Shown: positions 41,210 through 50,441, counted from the first letter of the stretch. The stretch: DNA of 64,000 nt from Lewinellaceae bacterium (GCA_020636435.1 JACJXX010000002.1:1612001-1676000); one strand, 5' to 3'. The notes: generated from the sequence alone by a model not told the origin. Translations and numbers: made by a program.

Positions 41210-41470
41210 GGCTACTGGCCTAAGGCTGGACAAGTTCGGCGTTCGGTTGTTCGGCGTTCGAGGTTCGACGAGGCGTAGCTTCTCAATAAATGTCGTTTTG
41301 CGGCCAGTCCTGTAAGGACGAAAGGCCGTTGCCAGGGCCGCGAGGCCCTGGAAATGGGGTTTAGCGTTGTTGGAGTCCTGTAGGGACGGACAGGTTTCAT
41401 TCCCATTTATTGAGAAGTTACGACGAGGCTTGGCACCCCATTGGCTATCAACGCTGTCCAACGTTAGACG
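41210..41470 (-). repeat. Dispersed repeat with CGAACGCCGAACA units, copy 1 (interrupted)
   Basis: Read on the minus strand: GTCTAACGTTGGACAGCG, then GTTGATAGCCAATGGGG, TGCCAAGCCTCGTC, the MITE at 41275-41421, GAACCTCGAACGCCGAAC, AACCGAACGCCGAACTTG and TCCAGCCTTAGGCCAGTAGCC. An uninterrupted copy is at 60117-60221 and a diverged one at 63434. It fills the gap between the flavin reductase and the 41515 gene. Confidence 0.75.
41275..41421. mobile_element. MITE-like element type 2 (IS66-like ends), 147 bp
   Basis: The ends GTAGCTTCTCAATAAATG and CATTTATTGAGAAGTTAC match at 17 of 18 positions, and GACGAGGC (8 bp) is repeated directly at 41267-41274 and 41422-41429. The interior holds two TCCTGTA(A/G)GGAC palindromes and no gene. 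The IS66 family has ends starting GTAA and 8-bp duplications, so this is probably an IS66-derived non-autonomous element. Confidence 0.85.
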
Positions 41471-41514
41471 CATAGCCTAAAAGACAATTTGAATTCGTCC
41501 TTTCAATAAAGCTT

Positions 41515-42366
41515 ATGAAAACTAATGCGCTATTGTTCTTCCTGTTGCTCTCTTATATTTTCAACCTCTCTTCCGCCCAGGAATCCATCCGGGGCAGAGT
41601 CATTGATTCGGACACTCAGGAACCGGTGCCATTTGTCAATATTGGGATAACCCAGTCGATGACGGGAACGGTGAGCGATGAGAACGGAAAATACCAACTT
41701 CGGTTTGCATCTCCCCTGGATGTAGTAACCTTCTCTTCGATTGGTTACCGCACCGAAAATGTTGAAGCGGGCAAGTTGCTTGAAAATGGAGAAATAAACC
41801 TACAGCCCCAACCTTACGACATTCCGGCCATCGAATTGAATGCCTCCGCCTTTACCAGGGAAGTAATCCTCGGGGCAAAACTCGAGGAGCAGGGCCACAG
41901 CATTGGCTTCGGCAGCAGCGAACTGGGCACGGAGATTGCTGCGCATGTCGAGATTGGAAAAGAAACGTTCCTCAAGAGCGCCCACTTTTCCATCAACCAC
42001 GCTGCGGGCGACAGCTTGCTCTATCGGGTAAACTTATACGATTTTCAGGATGGACAGGCAGGAGCAAATTTATTGCCGCAAAACGTGATCGTCACCGCAT
42101 TGCAAAAAAGGGGGACGGTCGATGTCGACCTTTCTGAATTCAACCTGACTGCCTCCAATGATGTGTTGCTGGCACTGGAATGGATCAAAGACGACCAGGG
42201 GAAAGGCAATGTCGGCATCACTTTCCGGAGTCGAAAATCCCGGCGCGACAACAACCTCTACACCAAATATACGAGCCAGGCGCCATTCAAAAGGCTGAGC
42301 GATTTAGCGCCTCGGGCACCGAAGTTGCAACTTGGATTTTATTTAACGGGCAAGCAGGCTCCTTGA
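41515..42366 (+). CDS. Carboxypeptidase-regulatory-like domain protein
   Basis: 283 residues with a signal peptide (MKTNALLFFLLLSYIFNLSS). Residues about 24-100 are the regulatory-like beta sandwich: SIRGRVIDSDTQEPVPFVNI, GTVSDENGKYQLRF and DVVTFSSIGYRTENV. The second half (LGTEIAAHVEIGKETFLKSA, FNLTASNDVLLALEWIKDD) looks like a jelly-roll or Ig-like domain and I cannot name it. There is no TonB plug or barrel, so it is a periplasmic or surface protein of modest size. It stops 6 bp before the stop of the convergent Uma2-type gene. Confidence 0.7.
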   Translation: MKTNALLFFLLLSYIFNLSSAQESIRGRVIDSDTQEPVPFVNIGITQSMTGTVSDENGKYQLRFASPLDVVTFSSIGYRTENVEAGKLLENGEINLQPQPYDIPAIELNASAFTREVILGAKLEEQGHSIGFGSSELGTEIAAHVEIGKETFLKSAHFSINHAAGDSLLYRVNLYDFQDGQAGANLLPQNVIVTALQKRGTVDVDLSEFNLTASNDVLLALEWIKDDQGKGNVGITFRSRKSRRDNNLYTKYTSQAPFKRLSDLAPRAPKLQLGFYLTGKQAP

Positions 42367-42372
42367 AACGAG

Positions 42373-42957
42373 TTATTCAAATTCCACCTCTTCATATACC
42401 TCCGCCAGGCGAAGCTCGGCGCCGAGGGAGTACAGCGGCAACACGCTTTCCAACCCCACCGCATTAGACTCCCGCCAAAGGCCTCCCCGCTCGCGGTGGA
42501 AGGCAGCTCCTTCAACAGCATCCTGGCGGAGATAAACGTACTCCTGAAAGGAAGGAATGGTCCGGTATTCCATAAACTTATCGTGCTTATCGTACTCCTC
42601 CGTGCCCGGGGAGAGGACTTCCACGATCAGCAAAGGGTTGGTGATGATGTCCTTGCGGCCAGGATAAAGCAAAGGTTTTTCGCAAACGACCACAGCATCC
42701 GGATAAACGAAGTGCTGCAGGCGCTCGATCCAGATTTTCATGTCGCTGTTGTAGAGTTTGAATTTCTTTTCCGCTATCTGTTTAATCAGCGATTTTAGCA
42801 CATAAACTACATTGGAAGCGATTTCATTGTGCAGGGGCGTTCCTCCGGGCATAGGCCTGATTTTTCCGTCGAAATACGCCAGCTTTTCCTTCGCCCCAGC
42901 TTCGAGGGCGAGGTATTCTTCGATGGAGTACTTCCTGGTTTCGATGTCTGTTGTCAT
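42373..42957 (-). CDS. Uma2 family (PD-(D/E)XK-fold) protein
   Basis: About 194 residues from ATG 42957 (MTTDIETRKYSIEEYLALEA); the longer upstream frame is unlikely. It has the Uma2/DUF820 pattern: GKIRPMPGGTPLHNEIASNV, then the nuclease-like elements FVYPDAVVVCEKPLLY and NPLLIVEVLSPGTEEYDKHD, whose D, E and K-like positions fit the restriction-endonuclease fold. These proteins are numerous in cyanobacteria and Bacteroidota and their biological role is unknown. It is downstream of a strong hairpin and probably transcribed alone. Confidence 0.85.
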   Translation of the reverse strand: MTTDIETRKYSIEEYLALEAGAKEKLAYFDGKIRPMPGGTPLHNEIASNVVYVLKSLIKQIAEKKFKLYNSDMKIWIERLQHFVYPDAVVVCEKPLLYPGRKDIITNPLLIVEVLSPGTEEYDKHDKFMEYRTIPSFQEYVYLRQDAVEGAAFHRERGGLWRESNAVGLESVLPLYSLGAELRLAEVYEEVEFE

Positions 42958-43100
42958 CGTGAAAAATTTTAATTCGGAGGTTTTAACTCTTAACGCAGGA
43001 TTATAAAGATACAAAAAATCAGCGAATTCCGTTTCTGTTTTAACCGCACAATGCCCAGAAGCCCGCAGCAAAACCAGGATAGCCGCCCCGCCCGGAGGGA

Positions 43101-43166
43101 GGGTTAAGGGTTGACAAGTTTTCCCGGGACCATCTCTTCGACAAAAAACTTGTCAAGCCTTAACCC
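43101..43166 (-). terminator. Terminator after the nucleotidyltransferase gene
   Basis: GGGTTAAGGGTTGACAAGTT and AACTTGTCAAGCCTTAACCC pair along about 20 bp with one mismatch and a loop near 25 nt. It lies 10 bp past the stop of the gene at 43176 on the minus strand. Confidence 0.65.
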
Positions 43167-43175
43167 TAAAAAAAC

Positions 43176-44186
43176 TCACCCCTGCGGCAGGCTGAAGTCG
43201 ATCTCCGTATTATCCCCGATATTGAGGCTCTGCCGCAGCCCGGTGATGGCCGTATCGTTGCCCACTACCGAGCGTTTCAGGTTGATGTCTTTGATGTGGG
43301 CAAAATTGCCGATGATGGAATCCCGGATAATGGACCGTTTGATGCGGGCGTTGTCGCCGATGGTCACATGAGGGCCGATGATGGAATTCTGGATGTTGCA
43401 GTTCTTGCCGATGCTCACCGGGTGGATGATGATGGAATTGTCGTAGGGCGGCAGGTCGGAGCTGGCGTAGCCGTCGCGGTCCAGGAAGGTGGCGTTGGTA
43501 TCGAGCAGCACTTCCTTTTTGCCGCAGTTGAACCAGTTGTCTACCGTCACGGTAGTAAATTTCACGCCCTTCTCGATCATGTACATGAAGGCGTCGGTAA
43601 GCGGGAATTCTCCATTGGAACGGATGTTGTGGCCGATGTTGAAATCCAGGGCCTCGATCAACCGGGGTACGTCCCTGATCTTATAAAACCCAACCATGGC
43701 CAGGTCGGATTTTGGTATCCGAGGTTTTTCCACCACCCGTTTGACGAATTTGCCGCGCTGGGCATACTCCACCACTCCGTACTCGCGCGGGTCGCTTACC
43801 TTCTTGACGCAAAGGCAGGAGTGGGGGCTGTCCAGCACCTTTTTAAATTCGACATCGATGATGGTGTCGCCGAAAAAGATGAAGAGTTCGTCGGTGTGCT
43901 TAAGGTGTTCCCGGGCAGTCCAGATGGCATGGCCGGAGCCCAGCCGCACCTCCTGGTTGACGTATTCCCGGCTGATGTGGGGGTATTCCGTATCGACATA
44001 GTTCTTGATTTTCTCGCCCAGATAACCAATGACAAAAATGAACTCGCGGATGCCCAGCTCGATGAGCTGGTCGAGGATAAAGGAGATGATGGGTTTGCCG
44101 GCAACGGGAATGAGCGGCTTCGGCTGTGTATACGTCAGAGGGCGAAGACGGGTTCCGGCGCCGGCAACAGGGATGATCGCTTTCAT
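43176..44186 (-). CDS. Sugar-1-phosphate nucleotidyltransferase
   Basis: 336 residues. The nucleotide-binding N-terminus is MKAIIPVAGAGTRLRPLTYT followed by QPKPLIPVAGKPIISFILDQ; further signatures are LGSGHAIWTA, ELFIFFGDTIID and VEKPRIPKSDLAMVGFYKI. The C-terminal 90 residues form a left-handed beta helix (NSIIIHPVSIGKNCNIQNSI, IIRDSIIGNFAHIKDINLKR). It makes an NDP-sugar from NTP and a sugar-1-phosphate, as in the glucose-1-phosphate thymidylyltransferase/GMPP group; the exact sugar is not certain. Such enzymes feed surface-glycan synthesis. It is monocistronic and ends at a terminator. Confidence 0.85.
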   Translation of the reverse strand: MKAIIPVAGAGTRLRPLTYTQPKPLIPVAGKPIISFILDQLIELGIREFIFVIGYLGEKIKNYVDTEYPHISREYVNQEVRLGSGHAIWTAREHLKHTDELFIFFGDTIIDVEFKKVLDSPHSCLCVKKVSDPREYGVVEYAQRGKFVKRVVEKPRIPKSDLAMVGFYKIRDVPRLIEALDFNIGHNIRSNGEFPLTDAFMYMIEKGVKFTTVTVDNWFNCGKKEVLLDTNATFLDRDGYASSDLPPYDNSIIIHPVSIGKNCNIQNSIIGPHVTIGDNARIKRSIIRDSIIGNFAHIKDINLKRSVVGNDTAITGLRQSLNIGDNTEIDFSLPQG

Positions 44187-44312
44187 AATATTGTGGAATA
44201 AAACTTGAAGTTATGCCGTTTCGCGGAAAAAACAACCTATTTCCAGGGTTCATTTTCCGGATAGTGTCTATTATACACTTTTTTGGCAGGATAAACCTAT
44301 TCTACGCCAAAA

Positions 44313-44336
44313 AGCCCCGCCTGAAAAGGCGGGGCT
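44313..44336 (-). terminator. Terminator of the efflux operon
   Basis: AGCCCCGCCT, a four-base loop, and AGGCGGGGCT form a perfect 10-bp GC stem. On the minus strand it is followed by TTTTT, 24 bp past the RND gene stop: a textbook Rho-independent terminator. Confidence 0.9.
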
Positions 44337-44360
44337 CCCAATCCCGGCAAAAAAACCAGT

Positions 44361-47300
44361 TTATGCTTCGGTTGCGGTTGTAGTTTCTTTGGTAAAGAGT
44401 ATGTATAAGATAGGCACCAGCAGCAGCACAAAGGTGGTGGAGGTGAGCAGCCCGCCGATGATCGTCCATCCCATCGGGGCCCAGAGGGAGCCGCCCATCA
44501 GGGTGAGGGGCAGCAGGCCGAGTATGGTAGTCAGGGTAGTCATCACGATGGGAATGAAGCGCACCTCGCCTGCTTGCTGGGCGGCGTCCAGCACACTGGC
44601 TCCTTCCCGGCGCATTTCGTTGGCAAAGTCCACCAGCACGATGGAGTTGTTGATGGCGATGCCGATCAGGCTGGTCAGGCCAATAAAGGCAGTAAAGGAA
44701 AAGTTGATGCCGGTAGCCAGCAGCGCCAATATGGAACCGATGATAGCCAGCGGCAGGGCTGAGAATATGATGAGGGGCTGGCTGAACGAACGGAATTGTA
44801 TGATCAAAACGCCGAGGATAAGCAGCAGGGCCATGGCCGATGCAATGCCCATGCCGCCGAAGGACTCGTTCCGGCTCTCCAGGTCGCCCTTGAATACATA
44901 AGAATAACCGTTTTCCCAATCTACCTTCTTCAGTTGCCGGTCAATTTCATTAACCACCTCATCCAGGGTATATCCCTTTTGGAGGTCGGCCAGGATGGTG
45001 GCGGTCCGTTCGTTGTCCAGGTGGGTAATGCGGCTGGGCGCTTCCGCGAATTCCACATCCGTCAGGTGCTTGAGCGGAATGAAGCGCCCGGACACGGATT
45101 GCACGCTGATCTTGTCGAAATCCTCCAGCCGGAATTGCTCCTCGTAATCGAAGCGCATCACCATGTTGTAATCTTCTCCGCCTTTGTCGCGAAACTTCCC
45201 GATCGCGTTTCCGTTGACGAAACTCCTTATCGTTTTATCCACTACATGAGTGGGCACGCCCAGCATCATGGCCTTATCGCGGTTGACGCGGAAATAGATG
45301 TCGGTGCTGTTGTTCCGTATCGGGTTGTCCACATTGACTGTGCCTTCGGTGGAGCGAACAATGTCTTCCAGTTCCCGGGCGTAAGACTGCAGTTTGTCGA
45401 GGTCCGTTCCATAGACTTTTATGGCCACCGGCGCCTCTGATGGCGGCCCCTGCACGAATTCGCGGACGTCGATCCGGGCATTGGGGTAGCCCTGAAACGT
45501 TTCCCGCAACTGATCCAGCAGCTCGTAAAAGCGGCCGATCTCGTATTCTTTGAGCACCACCAGTACCTCTCCATAAGTATTGGAGTAATTTTCGGAGGCT
45601 ACGTTGTAGTAAATGCGCGGGTTGCCGTGGCCGACATTAGCCGCGTAGTATTTTATATCCGGAATGGTGTCAAGCACGCTTTCGACGTATTGCACCGCCC
45701 GGTCGGTGGCGTCCAGGTTGTTGCCGTTCGGCAATTGGACTGTGATGCGGAACTGCGGTTTCTCGGCCTTTGGGAAAAAGGCCACGCCCACCAGAGGGAA
45801 AAGGGCCAGTGCGCCTACCAGGCTGAGCACGGCCACGGAGATGGTCAGGCCCTTGTGGGCCAGCGACCACTGCAAGGCGTTGCGATAGGGCCCTTCCACA
45901 AAGCGCCGGAGGCTCCGGAAAAGCGGCGTGGTTTGGCGGCGGCCGCCATTGGCGCCCTCCTTCAGCAGCCGGCTGGCCAGGAAGGGGGTAAGCGTCACGG
46001 CTACGATAAAAGAGGCGGCCAGGGTGGCGATCACGGTGGTAGGCAATGCCTTGATGAAGGCGCCGGTGGTGTCCGGCATCATGACGATGGGAATGAAGGC
46101 CAGGATGGTCGTCAGGGTAGCGCTGGCCATCGGGGCGATCAGTTGCTGGGTACCTTTGATGGCCGCCTCCTCCCGCGAATAACCCTGAGTGAGGAAACGC
46201 TCGATGTTTTCCAGGATGGCGATGGAGTTGTCGACCAGCAATCCCAGCGCCACCACCAGGCCGGCGATCGACATCTGCTGCAGGGCAAAGCCGAACTGGT
46301 CGACTACCCATAGGCCGATCAGGATGGAGAAGGGAATGGCCAGCATCACGAGGCTGGCGGACCGGATGCCCAGCACCAGAAAGATGATGGCCCCGACCAG
46401 AAGGATACCCTGCAACAGGTTGCCCATAAAGCCAGCCACCCGCTCCGTCACTCCTTCGGATTGGTCGAAGATGTAGGCCAGGCGAATGTCGCCTGCCAGG
46501 TTGGCCTGGCTCAGCTTCTCCTTCACCGGATCGGTTATCGAGTAGATGTTGTATCCGTCCTTTTGCTGCACATTGATGTATACCGTGCGTTCGCCGTTGT
46601 AGCGCGCCGTCCAGCGCTCGTCTTCAAAACCGAAAAAAACACTGGCGATATTCTTGAGATAAATGATCTTTCCCTGGTAGGCGCCTACGACCGTGTTGCG
46701 AATCTGGCCCAGGTCCGTGAAATGGCCGGATGTCTTTATGTTAAAAAGTTTGTTGGATACCTTGACGGCGCCGCCCGGAATGTTGGCGTTGTTGCTTTGG
46801 ATGGCGCGCTCCACATCGTCGAGCGCAATGCCCATTTCGCTCATCAGCACCGGGTTGAGGGCGATGCGCACCTCCTGTTCCGGATAGGCTTCCACATCCA
46901 CCTTGCGCACACCGCTCACTTTTTCGATCTCGCGCTTCAGGCGTTCGGCCTCGGATTTGAGCAGGGCGTAACCGGCCGTTTCGGAGATCAGGCCGATCTG
47001 CATGATGGTGACTGTATTGGTGGACATTTTCTTCACGTCGAGCTGGAAGAGCCCCTCCGGCATTTCATCCCGGGTTTGGTTGACCTGCCGCTGCACTTCG
47101 TCAAATTTTTCATCGCTGTCGACGCCGAAGTTGAATTCTACCTCCATGATGGCCACGCCGTCCCGGATGTTGGTCTGGACCTCCTTGAGGTCGTCCAGCT
47201 CGTTGATGGCCTCCTCCAGCACATCGACCACCTGGCTTTCAATGTCCTCCGGATTGGCGCCCGGATATACGGCAATGACCAGGATGTTGGGGATGTCCAG

Positions 47301-47417
47301 CGCGGGATCCTCCCGCCTCGGCATGTTGAAAAAGGAAGCCAGCCCCATGACGAGCAGAAAGGTAAAGGCCGTCAGGGTGAATTGGTAGTTCTTTATGGAA
47401 AACTGAGGGAGATTCAT
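44361..47417 (-). CDS. RND-family efflux pump permease
   Basis: About 1018 residues from ATG 47417 (MNLPQFSIKNYQFTLTAFTF); a frame upstream of this ATG lies in repeat sequence. It has the twelve-helix RND plan with two large periplasmic loops. The motif LLVDNSIAILENIERFLTQG near residue 390 and SLIGIAINNSIVLVDFANEM near 920 are the paired helices; the RND signature around PNILVIAVYPGANPEDIESQ is present. The type is that of the acriflavine-resistance/hydrophobic-drug pumps. It acts with the hlyD-like and tolC-like proteins encoded upstream, but 345 bp of repeats separate it from the adaptor gene. Confidence 0.92.
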   Translation of the reverse strand: MNLPQFSIKNYQFTLTAFTFLLVMGLASFFNMPRREDPALDIPNILVIAVYPGANPEDIESQVVDVLEEAINELDDLKEVQTNIRDGVAIMEVEFNFGVDSDEKFDEVQRQVNQTRDEMPEGLFQLDVKKMSTNTVTIMQIGLISETAGYALLKSEAERLKREIEKVSGVRKVDVEAYPEQEVRIALNPVLMSEMGIALDDVERAIQSNNANIPGGAVKVSNKLFNIKTSGHFTDLGQIRNTVVGAYQGKIIYLKNIASVFFGFEDERWTARYNGERTVYINVQQKDGYNIYSITDPVKEKLSQANLAGDIRLAYIFDQSEGVTERVAGFMGNLLQGILLVGAIIFLVLGIRSASLVMLAIPFSILIGLWVVDQFGFALQQMSIAGLVVALGLLVDNSIAILENIERFLTQGYSREEAAIKGTQQLIAPMASATLTTILAFIPIVMMPDTTGAFIKALPTTVIATLAASFIVAVTLTPFLASRLLKEGANGGRRQTTPLFRSLRRFVEGPYRNALQWSLAHKGLTISVAVLSLVGALALFPLVGVAFFPKAEKPQFRITVQLPNGNNLDATDRAVQYVESVLDTIPDIKYYAANVGHGNPRIYYNVASENYSNTYGEVLVVLKEYEIGRFYELLDQLRETFQGYPNARIDVREFVQGPPSEAPVAIKVYGTDLDKLQSYARELEDIVRSTEGTVNVDNPIRNNSTDIYFRVNRDKAMMLGVPTHVVDKTIRSFVNGNAIGKFRDKGGEDYNMVMRFDYEEQFRLEDFDKISVQSVSGRFIPLKHLTDVEFAEAPSRITHLDNERTATILADLQKGYTLDEVVNEIDRQLKKVDWENGYSYVFKGDLESRNESFGGMGIASAMALLLILGVLIIQFRSFSQPLIIFSALPLAIIGSILALLATGINFSFTAFIGLTSLIGIAINNSIVLVDFANEMRREGASVLDAAQQAGEVRFIPIVMTTLTTILGLLPLTLMGGSLWAPMGWTIIGGLLTSTTFVLLLVPILYILFTKETTTATEA

Positions 47418-47433
47418 GATGCTTTTTTTGGTT

Positions 47434-47759
47434 GTGTGAAAGTGTAAAAGTGTAAAGGTGTAAATGAGTTGGAAGCCCAATGGGGTGCGATTCTAGTTTG
47501 TACCCCCTTATGTTTCTGGGCATGAAAACACCCGGAATCATTCCCTCGAAGCACTGTTACATGGTTTCCCGGTTCCATTGTTGAGGCCGTAGGCTCCATA
47601 ACAGTGGAGCAAGGGGACTGTGAAACCGTGTTTTCCTGAATTTTAGGGGCATTCCCCAAGCTATCTGCTACATGGGTACAAATGGGAATCGCACCCGCCC
47701 AATGGTTAACCACCCGGATGTGTCATTTACACGTTAACACACCTTACACGTTTACACAT
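47434..47759. repeat. GTGTAAA hairpin repeat, copy D, split by a MITE-like element
   Basis: The left arm is GTGTGAAAGTGTAAAAGTGT plus GTAAAGGTGTAAATGAG (47434-47470), and the right arm TTTACACGTTAACACACC plus TTACACGTTTACACATG (47725-47759). Between them is the element at 47484-47696 with its 9-bp duplication. The arms match the layout of the other GTGTAAA repeats, whose loops are 20-35 bp. Confidence 0.7.
47484..47696 (-). mobile_element. MITE-like element type 1, copy 2 (213 bp)
   Basis: Inverse orientation to the copy at 21595, with about 98% identity by eye (four differences, one a single-base gap). The ends are GGTGCGATTCTAGTTTGTAC and GTACAAATGGGAATCGCACC, and GCCCAATGG is directly repeated at 47475-47483 and 47697-47705. 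It lies inside GTGTAAA repeat D, between the adaptor and RND genes. No coding capacity. Confidence 0.85.
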
Positions 47760-47762
47760 GAA

Positions 47763-48899
47763 TTACCGTTGGCTAATCATTATCGGCTGTTTATCTTCCA
47801 GGTAGCCCACGCCGCTGGTGATCACCTTGTCGGTACTGTCCAGGCCGCGCTGGATGAGCAGGTGTTCGCCCTCCACTTTAAAGATGCTGACCTGGGTTTT
47901 TACAGCCGTGTCGTTCTCGGCGACAAACACGTCGCCGCGGCTGCCGTCGGCCCCGATGAGGGCATCGATGGGCACCTGGAGCAGGGTGGAAGTGCTGCTG
48001 GTGAAGATAGCCACCGTGCCGATAAAGCCGGATAGCAGGGTTTTATCTTCTGGCACGACGGCTATTTCCACTTCATACGTATTGGTATAAGGATCGGCCA
48101 TGCTGGCTACCTCCTGAACCTGCCCTTTAAAGGTATGGCCCGGGTAGGCGTCGAAATGCACCTCGGCCTCATTGCCAATCCGGACGTGGATGATGTCTTT
48201 ATCGGTGAGGTTGACCTTGATGACCTTGGCCTTTTCTTTAGAGCCGAATAGCAAAACCGGAGTTCCCGGGCCAACCAGTTCGTTGGTTTCCGCCAGTTTT
48301 TTGAGGATGATGCCGTTGGCGGGGGCGGTTATTTTAGAATAGCGCAGGTTGAAGGAGGCCACACCGACCTGCTCTCCCTGCATGGCCAGCCCTTTTTGGG
48401 CAGCTTCGAGCTGGTTGCGGGCGTTGTCGAGCTGCACTTCGGCATTCTGGAGCTGCTCCAGGGTAGCTACGCTATCCTGGTACAGGCCCATGGCATTCTG
48501 GTAATCCCGCTCGGCCAGGCGCAGGGCCAGTTTGGCGTTATCCACATTGATTTCCGCCTGTTGTTCGCCCAGGCGGGCCTGCTGGGTTTGGGCGCTGATC
48601 TCTTCGAGGGCGAGTTCGGCGAGCACCTGCCCCTGGCGAACGGATTGCCCCTCGCTGACGAAAAGGCGCTTGATGATGCCTCCGGTCTTGAAACTCAATT
48701 TGGCTTCTTCTTCCAGAGATAGCTTGCCGCTGGCGAAGACGACCTCGCGGTACTGCACCGGCTTCACATCGGCGGTCTCGACGGTGCGGGCAGGCGTGTC
48801 AGACGGTTTGGCGCCAGAGGCTTCGCCTTCGCCGCTACAGCCGGAAAGGCTGATGGCGAGCAGGGCAAACAAGGAGGCGGTTTTCAAATTGACGGTCAT
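47763..48899 (-). CDS. Periplasmic adaptor (HlyD/RND-MFP family) lipoprotein
   Basis: 378 residues. The N-terminus is a lipoprotein signal (FALLAISLSGCSGEGEASGA). The membrane-fusion protein layout follows: a barrel-sandwich part (KLSFKTGGIIKRLFVSEGQS), an alpha-hairpin coiled coil (about residues 100-170), the second half of the lipoyl-like part (YSKITAPANGIILKKLAETN) and a beta-barrel (KVNLTDKDIIHVRIGNEAEV). It joins the inner-membrane RND pump to the TolC-like channel. The gene lies 29 bp after the TolC-like gene; the RND gene follows across 345 bp of inserted repeats. Confidence 0.92.
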   Translation of the reverse strand: MTVNLKTASLFALLAISLSGCSGEGEASGAKPSDTPARTVETADVKPVQYREVVFASGKLSLEEEAKLSFKTGGIIKRLFVSEGQSVRQGQVLAELALEEISAQTQQARLGEQQAEINVDNAKLALRLAERDYQNAMGLYQDSVATLEQLQNAEVQLDNARNQLEAAQKGLAMQGEQVGVASFNLRYSKITAPANGIILKKLAETNELVGPGTPVLLFGSKEKAKVIKVNLTDKDIIHVRIGNEAEVHFDAYPGHTFKGQVQEVASMADPYTNTYEVEIAVVPEDKTLLSGFIGTVAIFTSSTSTLLQVPIDALIGADGSRGDVFVAENDTAVKTQVSIFKVEGEHLLIQRGLDSTDKVITSGVGYLEDKQPIMISQR

Positions 48900-48928
48900 G
48901 ATGGCTTATATTAATGAGTGAGGGAATG

Positions 48929-50317
48929 CTATTCAAAACTATAGGTGGCCGTGGCCCGCTCCAATTCGGCGAGCTTAACCTGATAATCGTAGCGGGCGAT
49001 GGAGCGTTTCTGCTCGGCATTGGTCAGTTGGGTGCGGGCGCTGGTGTACTCCACCAGGTTGGCCTGCCCCTGGGTGTACTTCCTGTTCATCAGGCGAAAG
49101 GCCTGGCGGGCGGCCTCCGCCTCCGCATCCGCCCGCAGGATGAGTTGCTGAGCAGCTTCCAGGTCGTAGAAAGCATTGACCACCTGGAGGCCAACCTGTT
49201 GGCGCAGTTCTTCCTTGCGGTTTTCGGTTTCCATTCTTTGTATCCTGGCCTGCTGGACTTTGGCGCCGGTTGTGCGGTCGAACAGGTTCCAGCTCATGAC
49301 CACCGAACCCATGAAGAAGTCGGCATCATCTTTGATCTCGTAGCGGGTCCCCTGAATGCCGTAGTCGGCCTGCAGGTTGAGCTGAGGCAGGCGGCTGCCT
49401 TTGCTGAGTTGTATCTGCCGGTCCTGCGCCGCCAGGTAATAATTGAGTTGCTGAAATTCCTCGCGCTGCCGGAGGGCCAGGTTGCGGGCATCCTCCAGGC
49501 TGATGGCAGATTGGAAGAGGGCCTCGTCCGGCATCAGTTCGATTTCTTCGTCGTAATTGCGGTTGAGCAAAAAGTTGAAATAAGCCTTTGCCGTTTTTTC
49601 GCTTTTCACTGCTTCGGCCAACTGTTGTTCCACGCCTTCTACTTCGGCCCGGGCGCTGTATACGACATCCAGGGTTACCTTGTGGTTGCGTTGCAGGCTT
49701 TCGCTGGTGCGCAGGTTCTCCTGCACCAGGGACAGGGCATTTTCCAGGATGCTGACGCCCTGCTGTGCCTGGGCGTAGTTGAAATAGGCTGCCTTGACTT
49801 CCTTCACCAGTTCGCGGCGGTAAATATCCACGGATACTTTCTCCGCTTCGGCCAGGTTGTGCTGAATGTGCTGGTTTTGGAGGATGGCCTGGTTGAAAAT
49901 GGGCATCTGCAGGCGCAGTACTGTTTCCTGCTCCGTCTCGCGCAGAAAGTTGATCTCTTCGTTGCTGATCATCGGATATTCCGGCACGGTGGGATAATCC
50001 GGGTAGGTGGCCCGGGCCAGCGTGTTGATCTGGTTCAGGTTCTGGTATACCGGGTTCATCAGGTCGCCGATGGGAATGGTAAAGGCACGCCCTCCCCGGG
50101 CGACGGAATACCTGGCTTGAATAGAAAGCCGGGGGAAATACAGGGCCTTGGCTTCTTCCAGGGCCGCCAGGCTCTTCTCATAGGACAGCCCCTGCCGCTG
50201 CAGGGCGATGTTGCTTTCCAGGGCAGTATGGATGTAAGCTTTCAGCGGCGCCTCCTGGGCATGGGCGGAAAACGCCAGGAAGATCAATGCCCCCAATGTC
50301 GGGATAAGTCGTTTCAT
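48929..50317 (-). CDS. TolC-family outer-membrane efflux protein
   Basis: 462 residues with a signal peptide (LIPTLGALIFLAFSAHAQEA). Two TolC-type repeats are visible: ALESNIALQRQGLSYEKSLA with LEEAKALYFPRLSIQARYSV near the start, and ALRQREEFQQLNYYLAAQDR with RLPQLNLQADYGIQGTRYEI in the second half. The chain forms long helices that pack as a periplasmic tunnel and barrel strands that pass the outer membrane. It is the first gene of the efflux operon. A region of tandem TCAGTG octamers lies in the gap before the next gene upstream. Confidence 0.9.
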   Translation of the reverse strand: MKRLIPTLGALIFLAFSAHAQEAPLKAYIHTALESNIALQRQGLSYEKSLAALEEAKALYFPRLSIQARYSVARGGRAFTIPIGDLMNPVYQNLNQINTLARATYPDYPTVPEYPMISNEEINFLRETEQETVLRLQMPIFNQAILQNQHIQHNLAEAEKVSVDIYRRELVKEVKAAYFNYAQAQQGVSILENALSLVQENLRTSESLQRNHKVTLDVVYSARAEVEGVEQQLAEAVKSEKTAKAYFNFLLNRNYDEEIELMPDEALFQSAISLEDARNLALRQREEFQQLNYYLAAQDRQIQLSKGSRLPQLNLQADYGIQGTRYEIKDDADFFMGSVVMSWNLFDRTTGAKVQQARIQRMETENRKEELRQQVGLQVVNAFYDLEAAQQLILRADAEAEAARQAFRLMNRKYTQGQANLVEYTSARTQLTNAEQKRSIARYDYQVKLAELERATATYSFE

Positions 50318-50441
50318 GGTGATTTTGCTTTTCGGTTCTTAGGCAAATATCACACAGAATGGCGTGCTTTTCCAGTTTGGTTGCATGAATCGTTATTCTG
50401 TTGATATGAGTCGTGGAATAGGGGGGGTGAATGGGGGGGGG

